DNA of 64,000 nucleotides, taken from positions 29,847 to 93,846 of the forward strand of contig OENT01000598.1 in assembly GCA_900239685.1 (NCBI GenBank), given 5' to 3'. Made by a program: the position numbers and the translations under genes. The notes beneath the pieces were generated by a model. It had not been told where the DNA came from. It was given only the letters and a program-made list of their open reading frames with translations, and ran no database searches. This document shows positions 1 to 11,900 of the stretch, in pieces (position 1 is the stretch's first letter; the number at the start of each line of letters is the position of its first letter). Source of the stretch: Rotaria macrura (taxonomy: Eukaryota; Rotifera; Eurotatoria; Philodinida; Philodinidae).

Positions 1-1743
1 GACATTCCAAAACGATGGTCTTATCATTAATTGAAATAATTCACGATATGTGTCAGGTATCGGTGTTAATATTGATAAACAAGATTCTAATAGATACCCG
101 ATTATTTATAATACATACGGAATGAATTCTAAATACAAAAACATAAAGAAATTTCTCTTTCCAATAGAAGAAACTCAGTGTGCGTATAGAAATGAATTGC
201 AAAAGAATTACATCGGCTCGAGAAAAATATATTTTGATAGTAAATACTCTAATGGAATGCATGGGATCATGCTAGATAACTGACACAGCCATTCACATTT
301 TCCAGTTCCAATTGTTAAATTGGTCGAGACACAAGAATTTCTTGAAATATGCTCGAATCTTTTGTAGTCTGGATAGAAAATTTGTATGTGAAATATTCAA
401 ATATAACTGTGATGCATCAATTTATCAAGTACGGTCACATGATCAGAATGAAGTAAAAAGTATGGTTGGATCTTGTCTGTATCATTACTTTGAGTGAAAA
501 TCTTCATAGAAGAAAAGTAGCTAGGTAGAAGGCGATATCTAACAATATATCCATGGAAACAACGACATCACATAAACAGTACACAGAGAGCTGCCAGTCC
601 CTGAGAGTTCAAATATATAGATGTACTATGTCAAGAATTTATCTTTAGTTTCTAACATTGTTATTCACTGAATAGCTTCGCTTGATACTTTTAAACAAGA
701 AGTCTTGTGTGATAGTTTTCAGCTAAGAACTTTCAGCTTTTTATTTTACTAAGAATATGTTTTCCGACGATGATATTTTCACTGTTAATCTATTTCAATA
801 AGTAGATCAAATGACATTGTGTCCAAATCTCGAATACTTCCGCTTGAGAAATCAAAAACTCAACAACAAAGTGTTATCGAAAGCAAAAGTTTCGAGAAAT
901 TAGAATATCGAAGACAGAAATGTCGCTTATGGTCCACATGATGATTATAAAGATAAGATGACATGTGAGTAAGGTTGATTTTTTTTATTTTTAGACTTTA
1001 CGACAAGAAATCGATCAGATGGAGAAATTAAAAGAAAAGAAAACAGACCTGTGATAAAAATATCTATTTTAAACTGATCAAGTAATCGTAAAATGAGAGA
1101 ATATTTTTCTGGATTTTCCTTTTTGAAGTTTCGTCTTTCGCAATGTGAACAGTAATTCGATAAAATGATCAAAGTTTCATCTCAGATTGCCCTACCTGAC
1201 AAGAGTTACAGGTAAAATAAACTGATAGATCTCGCATGACAACTAAACTTTCAAGTTTTATCTTACATTGTTTCTCAAAGCCAAGCAAGATGATTTTTCT
1301 TTCCCGTTGATTGCCTCTCATCGAACGCTATCCTGATTGATTTCAGACGGATTGTTTTTATCTCACAGTCGTTTTTAATCTCGTATGTGAGAAAATTAAA
1401 AGAGATAAATCAACTTATTCTATTTTGAAACTAGAACTACAAAAATTGATATGAAAGAGTCAAACACTATTTACTAGAGTATTCGTCAACTTCCAAAATT
1501 CAAATCTGTTATTTGCGCCACCTTTTGTCAATCAATAGTAGTAGAAATCAATTTATTTTATCTCATGACCCTAAGATCTCGGCACTGACTTGAGATAACA
1601 TGGTGATTATTTGTGCGATAGTAGGAACTTGTTAGACGAAAGAACTTTATCTGAACGAATCATACGAATCGGCTGAGAGAACCTCCATACATTGAACTTG
1701 TGCGTTGCAGAAAAGAACGGTAGAATATTTGTGCAATTCACTT
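1..1743. other. No gene recognised at left edge
   Basis: AT-rich sequence with only short, unconvincing open frames on either strand. It lies downstream (minus strand) of the exportin-2 remains, so decayed C-terminal exons of that gene could be here, but I found no stretch I could match to them. Confidence 0.4.
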
Positions 1744-4700
1744 CTACACATATAGAAATGCACCATTGATATCCTTTCTAAATATGGATGTAAATTCAGG
1801 ACAAAGTATTTGTTGAAATTTATCAACTGAGTGAACATGTTTTGATATACTTGCCCGAATAAATGCGGTTATTGTTTCGAATAGATAATGACTGAGATTT
1901 GGTTTATTTGGATTCTGAAATAAAAAAATAAAGATATCTATGGAATTCGAATGCAAATTAAGAATTGTAAAAAACATAGAGTGAGCAAACTATTCGCTTA
2001 AATGAATATAATAGAATTCTTGTCAGATAGATGCCGAGTGACTTTAAAATCTATCGTTCTTCTATGAAAAGAAAAAATTGTTTGTTTTTCTAATTCCAAC
2101 TCTGACATTCTCAGGCTCACTCAAGAAAAGTGTCTTCGTAGGACTAGGACCACGGTCACATGACAGTCGAGCATGTGCATATAAAAATAAAAACTGGCAA
2201 GTTGTCATCAGTTCTCATTCGTTTGCAATCACATAATTATGAAAATATTTTGACTTCGATAAATTTTATTAGAGACAAGATACTAAAACAAATCTTGAAG
2301 AAAATTTTTCTATTAAGTGTTTGTTATTGATTTTCTAATGAAATGACTTTCCGAAATGTATTCATATCTACGTCATATTATCTAAGCCATTAGCGATTTT
2401 GAACGTGATGCATGATTGCTCAATCCAAAGAAAAACTAAGTTTTTCTTTGATTTCTTACTGAATACTCCTTTACAATTGTGCTGCGATGCTTTGCTATTT
2501 CGACCCGTCCGACATAGTTTTCGTAGAAGCGCATCCTACAGTCCAGGATTCCGGTCGTGCTCTGGTAAAATGGTTTTTTTGTTTAGTAAAATAAATAAAA
2601 ATATGTTCGATGATATTCAATGCTACGCACATTATTTCGTTGAGAAACAACAGTTATGACTAATTCTTCTATTAGTTTCTTTTTCGATTACTAATCTCAG
2701 AAAGCATTCGGTCAACAGGTGTCGAAATGAATATCTGTTTGTGTACGAAACATCTTTCGGTACATAATCATTAGGCATTGACATCAAGAAATATTAAGTC
2801 TTAACTACTTTTTTTTGTATTCATATAAATTATCAGATATGTATCGATTTATCGGATATAATAGATTTTCCATGTCACTGAAAAGAACCGTAGTTAAGCA
2901 GGGTTCAGCCTTCTCATCTGTTGTTGCGTTGTCTTCAATAGTTTTCTTGCTCTCATGGTCCCTTAAGTGTATTGATCATTGCTCTCATTTCTAATGTTCG
3001 ATGATAATACACGAAGCAAAAAAGTATAGCATGGTCCTCAAGAATCAATAGAGGAAGATGGTGCACTGGCTGAAAAATGATCACATCTTTTGCATTTCGT
3101 TCTAAAAGGTTTAAAAGATTCAAGTGAGCATGTAATTATTCTGAAGTAGTCTAACAATAATCTATTGTTGAATAAGTGCAGTAGAATAAGGAGGGCGAAT
3201 AAAGTACTGAAAAGAATTGATCTCGAACCGATCATCAAATTCATGAGGAAGAAAGCTTCGTCTTTGGAAAAGTATTTTTAACTCTAAATTTTCTCGTTAT
3301 TCTAAAGAACTGTCACGTGATTTAGTTGCACGTCAACGTAATAAGACAACAGCTTCAGAGCAACAAATCAAGAATGTGGCATTAGTTCAGGACATTCGTC
3401 GTTCGTCAATAATCACAAAATGCAAAATCTTAGTAGGAAAACGTTCGTCTCTAAACTGCACTATGTATTTGATTATGATGTATGAAATTGTAAAATGAAT
3501 CAAACTTGTTTACTTGACACGATCGTCCGTAAGATCACAATTACTTTTTCCATCGGTGGATTTCGAAGCGGTAAAACACTATCACCGAGCAATGACGATA
3601 ATCACATGACATACTCATTTTCGTATGATTTATCTGATGTTCAAATTCCAAAGACACTGACATACAGCACTTGAGCCCGACGCATTAAATCCTCTTTTGT
3701 TATTCTAATGATAAAAGGAAAAACAAAGATTGACTAGATTACCGAATTTTCTGATAAATCTTACGCTATAGATTTACTATCAGTCGAAATACGGACAAGT
3801 AACAAACGTTCAACAGCATGTGCTGCATTTGTTTCAACAACAAGATTATTCGATGATAAATATCGAAAACATTCAGGTATGGAAATGAGTAATGCAGCAC
3901 GACCAATTTGATTGCGAACATCAATTTCAAGTATAAAACAATCTGTTTGAATCAATGGTAGACTATCGACTAAAATATAACAAATAAGAAGAAAAACGAT
4001 TTCAATTTTTGACGACATACTCTCTTTATTTTGAAGTTCAGGGAATACACTATTGAAATACAAAGCTGAGATGCTAATAAATGAACTTGATTTTGTTATA
4101 CCGAACTGAAACAAAGCGAAAAAGTTGTATCGATCAAATCAGAACTGTAAATTTGTTTACAAAATTTTTCTGTTCGACCGCTTGATGCCAATGGTGCGGC
4201 AAGAAAAATACATCCATCTCTTTGTAACCAATTCTCAGTTGGATTTTCTAATTATGCCTAAAGTAAATAAGTATTTTTATAACACACCATAAACAACTTA
4301 TCGGAGCATCCTAATCTATCAGCTATAAAAAACATATATCACTTGTATAATCAAATAGCGACTGTAGACTAGTAACTAATTGACACTCTGAATTTTTCTA
4401 TAAATATCTACTCTATAGGTTATAAGTCAATAAAAGAAATTCTACTGATATGGACTATTTGATAATCTAGAAGAACTGACAGTTAAGATGGGCGTCTTTC
4501 TTTGCTACAGTTAACATATATAGCTTCATGGCAGAACGAATCGAAAACATTCTTATTCCAATTACTTATTTTCATGAATGTACTTTGTGCTCAACTTTAT
4601 AGAACGCATAGATTCGCGACTACTGCAGTTGTCTGGGAAGTTTGAGCCTTAAACGTTGAAAATTAACCGTGATAATTGCAATCATGTCTCATGTGGTCGT

Positions 4701-7504
4701 GTCTGAATGAAATGAAACTTTGTGCTTTAATTACGTTTTTGAGTCTATAAACTGAATTTCGAATCTGAGGTAGTTACCATTTCACGAGTGTATGATTAAT
4801 TACAGAAGGAAATATGTTTGAAATTTAACTTCGCCTGTAAGTATTCGATTTAATTAATCACTACCTGAAATTTCTTGTGCACTCTACAATGACGAGAAAA
4901 ATATGAATAGAATTACCAACGAATCGTTATATTGATATGCAACTACATCCGATATTTTTTCAAGTTTCTTGACAAGGTTTCAATTTTTACGGCGGAAACT
5001 TTCGAGAGAAGTCGCGTAATCGAACATCTATTTGTAGTAGAAACGTTAGTTGAAAGCACATCAGTGAAGACAATTTATCGAAAGAATATGTGGCTTGATT
5101 TGGTATAATTAAAGAGATATTATATGCTGTCGAAAGATAAGTCAAGATTAGTTCTAAAAGTCTCGTCTGGATAATATCTTCCCCTGTATTAAACAGTTGA
5201 TATCTGTTTTTAGAAGAAGATCCGAGTCTCTACTTTCATCAAACATCGAAATAATAAGAGAACTTGGGTTTTTCTTCAGACTTGGATTAGTGAAAGTGAG
5301 GTCTCTACGCCTTGACAAGTTGTTTTTTATTCCGGCTGTGTCACTTCCCAGTATCGATAGACGCATTATCTTAAGGTCATCAAAAGCATTGCCCTTATCA
5401 ATCAAAATTGATCAAGTTCTAGACGAATCATTTTTAATTTAGACATTTGTTATAGAGATATGTATGATTATACGAACATACACAATAATTGCTATTACAT
5501 CTGGTACACTTCTGACATATATAGATTAGATTTCATACTGTTCTCTGAAAATTGATAACATGATACGTATGGCCCAAGCAGAAAATATTTTATTTAGATA
5601 TTCTGATAAACATAGCCAACGATCGTTCCTTCCTTCATAAGTAATCATTTATGATAATAGTACACTTAGTATTCCATCGTTACATATTTATTATGTCTCC
5701 AAAACATAAATCGGATAGTTCCTTCGAATCTAAGAAATACTGATTATCGTTGCTTTGGATATTCATCAGCCAGCATGTTCTAAGCAATCTTGAGGATCAA
5801 TATCAAACATTATGAATATAATTGACTTTACAAATACTATCTTGGACTAGTCAGACACGGCAAACTCTATGAATAGTAGGAATATAAAACTAACGAATGA
5901 TCAAAAGTTTCGTAAATAATTTCCAAAAGAAGAAGAGACAAAAACGTTCGCATGAAATATTCTACACTGAAACTGAATAACTTACTTTTTGTAAGATTTC
6001 AATATGTTGACTGTCCATAGAAATGACCTGCGATTCGGAAGAGACACACAGTACTTGAAGCCTGAAGAAAATCACGAGCAACTCGACGTCGTGTTGCTGA
6101 ATCTGTACAAATAAAAGTTCAATCAACCATTGCTAGGAGAAGTATGAGAATGTAATCTCACCTGATTTTTCAATATCTTTTCGAATAAATTCTTCTGGAT
6201 TATCTTCAAACTCTTCAACATCGATGTCTAAAATGAAATCAGAATGTCTTGAAAAACAAATTGTGCAGAGACAAAAATAAAGTTCTAACGTCGAAGAAAT
6301 AAAGGCGGTAAAATAACATTGTCACAGACAGAATTTTCAATTCATCGATACTTCCAAACATACAACAATTGTGATCACGAACGAGCAGCTCATTTCGATA
6401 AAAATTTCACAGCAGCACTAATGAACATTAAATAAAAATGATTACAATCGTCGGAAGCAAGAAAAAATTTCGAACAAAAGCACTTTACTTGATCATAACA
6501 CGGTGAATATGTTGGTTGCTCTAATAAAATTAAAATGGTCGATGAAAATTGTTGTGTCTATGTAGTAAATTCTTCACCATATTTATCTGCAAAGATAGCA
6601 ACGGCGTGACGAAGTTCTGTTTTAACTAGATCTGAAATTCCGGGATTGTTATTTTAAACGATAAAAACATAAATGAATCATGAAGTCAGGATGTGCGAGA
6701 TTGAAGAAAGTGCTACATTTGAACGACGTGTTTCGTGCTAGTAAGGAAGAAGCTTTAGGAAATTATCCATTTACGTTTCCATACCATTTTTAAAATAGTC
6801 AGGAAAATCCTTAAAAAATGGAATAAAAAAGATAAATAGGAAACTTTTCATTCGACTTTACTTGTGCATTAAGATCATAAAAGATTTTGATGATCTTAAT
6901 CTAATGAATTAAATATGAATTTGATTTCGATGGCATCGACTTTTTTCTGTGGATACTAAGCCATTAAAAACTGCAAGAGATAACATTTTCAAATCTTCTG
7001 TGAACACGTGGTATTTTCTATCATTTGTACATTAAAGACTTCAGTGAAAGAAAGCTAGTGCAAATTTTCCAATCACCAATTTTATTTCGAAACATAAATC
7101 ACCGAATTTTTGTTCATATCAATATTGTGCAGTTTTTAAAACGCCATTCACAGATTGAAATGAATTCGATATTGGTACGTTGATATCGTTCAATCATCTT
7201 ATCAAATAATATTGACCATTGCTCAGCAAAATCATATTTAACAATAATAGTTGTTTTGCTTCAGATAGTTGTACTTGTATACGTTCGGGTGATCGCGTCG
7301 TTAATTGAGTAAAGTATTCGTTTATAACATCACGATCACGAACCGATATTGTATTCGATGGATCAATTTATGACCAATTACGTTTTATGAAATTGTTAAA
7401 TGTTATTACTGATGCACAACAAATATGATCGGCGATGTGTGGCTCCCCACATAATGTTAATAGTAGAGATGAATAATTTTCTTTTGGTTCCAAAGTTTTT
7501 TCCG
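1744..7504 (-). pseudogene. CSE1L: Exportin-2 (CSE1L/CAS) pseudogene
   Basis: Exportin-2 is the HEAT-repeat nuclear export receptor that returns importin-alpha to the cytoplasm with RanGTP. On the minus strand, scattered exon remnants resemble it in the right order. 7504-7368 resembles the N-terminal HEAT region (CASVITFNNFIKRNW). 7367-7140 continues it (SPERIQVQLSEAK, then YDFAEQWSILFDK in another frame). Further pieces are at 6640-6558 (AVAIFADKYGEEF), 6228-6163 (EEFEDNPEEFIRKDIEKS), 6102-6060 (RRRVARDF), 4243-4120 (NPTENWLQRDGCIFLAAPLAS), 3970-3764 (NNLVVETNAAHAVERLL) and about 1930-1744 (NPNKPNLSHYLFETI). Breaks are clear: an in-frame TAA at 7368-7370, a frameshift near 7250, a stop at 6558-6560, loss of frame after the RRR motif, and missing segments in the gaps 6.0-4.25 kb and 3.76-1.95 kb. 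Some exon edges still have splice sites. The family match is from memory of the protein. A working copy must exist elsewhere, because the gene is essential in animals. Confidence 0.8.
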
Positions 7505-8453
7505 CTGAAATACAGGAAAATTTACTCAATCAATTGTCAATAGCTGCCAAGTTTATAAGTACTTATGAAAGTTTGAACATGAACGATTTTTCGTCGTCAA
7601 AAGTCGAACAGGTCAAATCTTTGCATAGTTATTATAACAACAATTGGAAACTATGAATATCTCTTCCGTGCTATTGAATCGGACACTCATTTGTCACAAA
7701 TCATACATGAATCAACGAGAAAATTATATTTGATCAACTTTGTTTGAACGTTGATATTCGTTTTCGCTCACATTTCAAGGCAATACTCGCTCGAATCAAT
7801 CGACTTATCTTCATCTCATATGAAGGAGAATCAAAAATACGGCAATCATTGATTATCTCATCTATCAATAACTCTTACAATATCAGAACATGGAATCCTG
7901 TCGTTCTAGTCGATAACATCAACTTTGACCGATCGTTCTATGAACCGTACAGCATCTGGTAAATCAATAGAAACTATTCGTAACTCTTAAACAAAATCTA
8001 CAAAGATTATTTTCTGTGTTGTAAATATCTCTAGGACTACTGCAATGCTTGAATGCCATCAAAGCTTGATTCATGAGGAGACACAAACAACATCGAATAC
8101 TTTATGCTAACATCCATTTCTGATTAACATTTTAACTACCCAATACTTAATGTTGAATGTGAAACCCTTTCAGATGCATACGCTGAGATTAAAGGCAGCA
8201 TGATTCATTCGTTCCTGTCCTATCTGATGTGAAAGACCGCGTACGCCTTTTTTATTCAGAGGATATTACCTTCCAATCGTTATTCTGCATTAGGAGATTA
8301 TGTTTTCTGTGAATGAATAGAGAGTACTTGAAGATTTTGTTCGTTATTCTCCATTGCGATTGACATGTATCTATTTCTTTTATATCTATAATGAAATTAT
8401 GGCAAAATAATCTTACAAAAAAGACTTAACTCATATAGACAGATATTTATTTA
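7505..8453. other. Spacer without recognised gene
   Basis: Lies between the exportin-2 remains and the first RPB6 copy. The first exon of exportin-2 (the N-terminal residues before the AEKTLEP segment) should lie here if retained, but I could not identify it. A 72-codon plus-strand frame at 7744-7962 has no recognisable features. Confidence 0.4.
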
Positions 8454-8900
8454 CTAATCAGTAATAACAAGTTCATCAATACTCCAATCTTCATAGCTTC
8501 CGTCAGGAAGATAACGTCGAATGATGATTGGAATTTTCTTTTCTTTTAGTTCTCTCATTGCAATTTGCAACGGGTCTGTTTCTCCATCTGGCTCAACCAT
8601 TAATGGTGCACACATAGCTATTTGTAATGCTCGAGTACCTAATACACGGGCTCGTTCGTACTTCGTCATGTAAGGCGTCGTTATCCGTTTCGATGGATCA
8701 GTTCTTAAGCCTGCTTGTGCCCCGTTGACATCGTCATCATTAAGAAGTTCTATTCGATCATCGCCCGGCAATTGGTTTTTATCGTTCTGCGTGTTTTGAT
8801 CCCCATCGAGATCTTGATCATCTTCATTGAATTCATCGTCGTCGATATCTTCGTCCATGCCGACATCACCTCCGTCATCGAAGTCACCATCGTCAGCCAT
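8454..8900 (-). CDS. POLR2F: RNA polymerase subunit RPB6 (RPABC2), copy 1
   Basis: RPB6 is the small subunit shared by RNA polymerases I, II and III. It sits at the base of the clamp and helps assemble the enzyme. The 148-residue product has the usual acidic Asp/Glu-rich N-terminal tail (about residues 1-60) followed by the conserved C-terminal assembly domain, with [20 protein letters not shown], the [20 protein letters not shown] segment and the end [11 protein letters not shown]. It is slightly longer than the human protein (127 aa) because of the acidic tail. The gene is a single uninterrupted exon. On the coding strand a GTTTTAG acceptor abuts the ATG, so the mRNA is probably spliced, in cis or to a leader, right at the start codon. 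The stop is TAG. The coding sequence is identical to copy 2 about 6.1 kb away. No gene lies close upstream, unlike copy 2. Confidence 0.95.
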   Translation of the reverse strand: MADDGDFDDGGDVGMDEDIDDDEFNEDDQDLDGDQNTQNDKNQLPGDDRIELLNDDDVNGAQAGLRTDPSKRITTPYMTKYERARVLGTRALQIAMCAPLMVEPDGETDPLQIAMRELKEKKIPIIIRRYLPDGSYEDWSIDELVITD

Positions 8901-8909
8901 CTAAAACAT
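8455..8909 (-). repeat. 455-bp perfect direct repeat, copy A
   Basis: This block matches 14598-15052 base for base in the same orientation, with an offset of 6143. It covers the whole RPB6 reading frame apart from the last stop-codon base, plus nine bases before the ATG including the splice acceptor. Immediately outside both ends the two loci are unrelated. One copy ends TAG and the other TAA. Confidence 0.93.
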
Positions 8910-11900
8910 ACAGATTATTATTCATTGTTTTGTATTGTCTAAGATAAATCATCGGAGATATAATGAAGCTATGTAGAGAAGAGAAACAGAACTTCTTACA
9001 ACAGAAAACTAAGCTGTCGATAGGTGCAAGAGAGAGAATATATGAAAATGAGTCATTTCATTCGTGGATGAATTTCTTCTAATCATCGATAAGTATGTTG
9101 TTAAATTTCTACATCGAGTTTCTCTTTCAGAAAAAAAGTTACCAATAGAAATATCAGTTGAATACAATCAACCGTGAAGAAATGCTTATTTCTATTTGCT
9201 GAAAACATCCCAAAAACCACATGTGGAAATCTTATAGAGGGCGCTAAACGATACTGTTGCATTTTTGCTAGTAAATTTAACTATGGGTTCGAACTTCGAT
9301 AAGTATTCGTAAACTGGATCAGTCTATCCAAAATCTCAGTACTTTGAAATCGTGTATCTCACTCACTGGAGAAACAAAATGCATAATATTCGCACTCTTC
9401 ATCGTAGCATCTGATGAAGAAAGTTAATGATTGTACTACGTTTTCGACCATTAGGGCACTATTTAATGGTTCATGAGAACTCATAGTTCATTCTTTCGAT
9501 ATTGAAATTACTAATGGCAGAAGGAATGATGCTATAAGTTCAAGTATTTTTCACAGAAAAGCGATCTGCATTGAAAAAGTACTGCGTTGTCTGCAATACA
9601 ACAACAACATGGGTGTTTTATTCTGTTGCAACGTAACAAATTTCCAGACACGTCTTTTATCCTGTGCCATGTTCTTTAGCCAAGTTTTCATCAGAAAACG
9701 AAGGCGATTCTCGACAGTTTTATTGAAACTTTCATAATTTCGTTTGATACGCATATTTCGATGTAAATACACTCAAAGAAGTTCATAATCACGAAAAAAT
9801 AACTTAATTGAAGAAGAGCGGGTGAGGGTTGTGACACATTTGACACACTTATCCTCATGAAGAATGAATCATCAATTATGATCGTGAAGGATATGGGCAT
9901 TCTAAACGAATAATTTCCTTAATGAAAACCCTGAGGTATTGTCAAATTGTCAATTCCAACTTATCAAAATAATCAGAACTTTTCATGGAATGATAAAATG
10001 AAACTTTGGTGAAAATATAATTGTGTGAAGAAGGCGTTTTATTTAAATGTCAAAGATGCGTACTTGATTTATGCTTATGATTTCGAACGCAATCAGTTAG
10101 AATATTTCCGTAAGGTTTCGATAAGCATTCAAGCAGTTTTCCTTCACTTGACATCATACATTGTCTAGATTTGTAACACTTCTGACGCAATTCAAGTAGC
10201 ACTGTGTAACATGAAAAGCACTGATGAATGATTCTTTGCGTTATTCTACACTTTGATTTCTTTGTGAGACAAAAAGTGTCGTCTATGTCAAACAGCATCA
10301 TCATAGATCTTTTCCTTTCAACTTTAAACTCTTGTTTTGCTCATGATACCTTATTTGATAGTAGAAACGATAATGCATAGTCGAACAACATAGCAGATCG
10401 AAAGCAATCGTACAATGGAACAAAGATGAACAATAACAATATCAGTATTTGAACGAACCACGTAGTGAATCTCGACGATGAATAAATATTTGAATTTCAT
10501 CACGATTTTTTTCAATTCGTTGGAGAATGATCAGTATCGAACGCATTGTATATAATCATTGCCAATCAACTTTGTTCAATCATCGGCAGAAAAGTTACGT
10601 TGATGAAAATAACACAATTTTTCTGTTGGTCAAGCTTTAGTTCTCGAGTTAGACAATGATGACAAATTGAGTATTCATCGATAAACTTCTTCGCCACGTT
10701 CATCAGAGTTTCTTCTTTTATCCGTCGCTCGAGAAACGTTTTCCAGATAAAATAGACGATGCATTAAACATATTCTCATTAACTACATATAAAGCATCGA
10801 CATATTCATAACTTTCACCATAGACATTAGGTCTCATCGAATATTGACGTCGACATCAAACTCTTGACAATCACATCATTATTCATAAGTAGTGACATCA
10901 GTTCACCCATTCTTATGAGAGTCGAGAAAAACAAAGCATTTTCTGGTCATTACCTCAAGTACAGTGTCATACATATTTATATATTCTTGAAAACAAAGAT
11001 ATGAATGATTTGTCACTCGACATGGTACTTATCTCTTATAAAAAGTTGAAAAGACTTGGATAGCGGATATGAGCGACTTGGCAAATGATTCTAACGTTTT
11101 ATTATAAGGTGTTAAAGTTCAATATCTTTAATTGCTCGGAATCTATTAGTGCGGGTATTTCATATAAGGCAGCTCTAAGAAGTCTTCTATAGTGCCACGC
11201 AAGCAAACATGAACTTGTGTTAAACCAATCTCGAGATTTTTTATGTCCTACTTGGAAAAGACCGATTTTTACTGCCATTTATTAACAAAAGTTGACATCT
11301 AACCGATTTTTTTCTCTTGTCCTTTGGTTTTTAGAAGTTGAGAAATTCATGGGAAACAGTCTGCGCTGTTTGAATAAAACTTTGGTTGGCATTTTGATTA
11401 TGAATTTTACTACACTTTTTTTTGGATGTATCGGATATGCATTCGTTTCTCAATTTTCTGTCTGTCGACAATATAAATGATTTTGAGATTAAACTATCCG
11501 TCTAAAAATCAATCGGAATCGTGTTCAACAATAGCCAAGAATGGGGGCATAAAACCGTTAAAGAAGATGAAAAATTCACATTGCTTTTTGTTAAGTAAAA
11601 ATGAAACTTGAAAAATTCAGCTGTCACACTAAACGTCACGCGTACTTTTTCATTTAGTTTTTGATATGTAACTCTGTCGACGTATTGTAGTTTGTGATGA
11701 AATTTTGAATGTTTCATTCATTGATTGTGGTTGACCATTCTTAAAAATATCAGTGTTCGAAAACATTTAGTATGAAAAATGAAAATTAGTTACAAACGGT
11801 CACGCGAGATTTTTTTATGAATAACTTTGCGAGAAACTAAAAAAAATGCAGCGCTTTGCTTATCAATCAATCCGCCGTTTAAACGACGATTAACCCGCAA

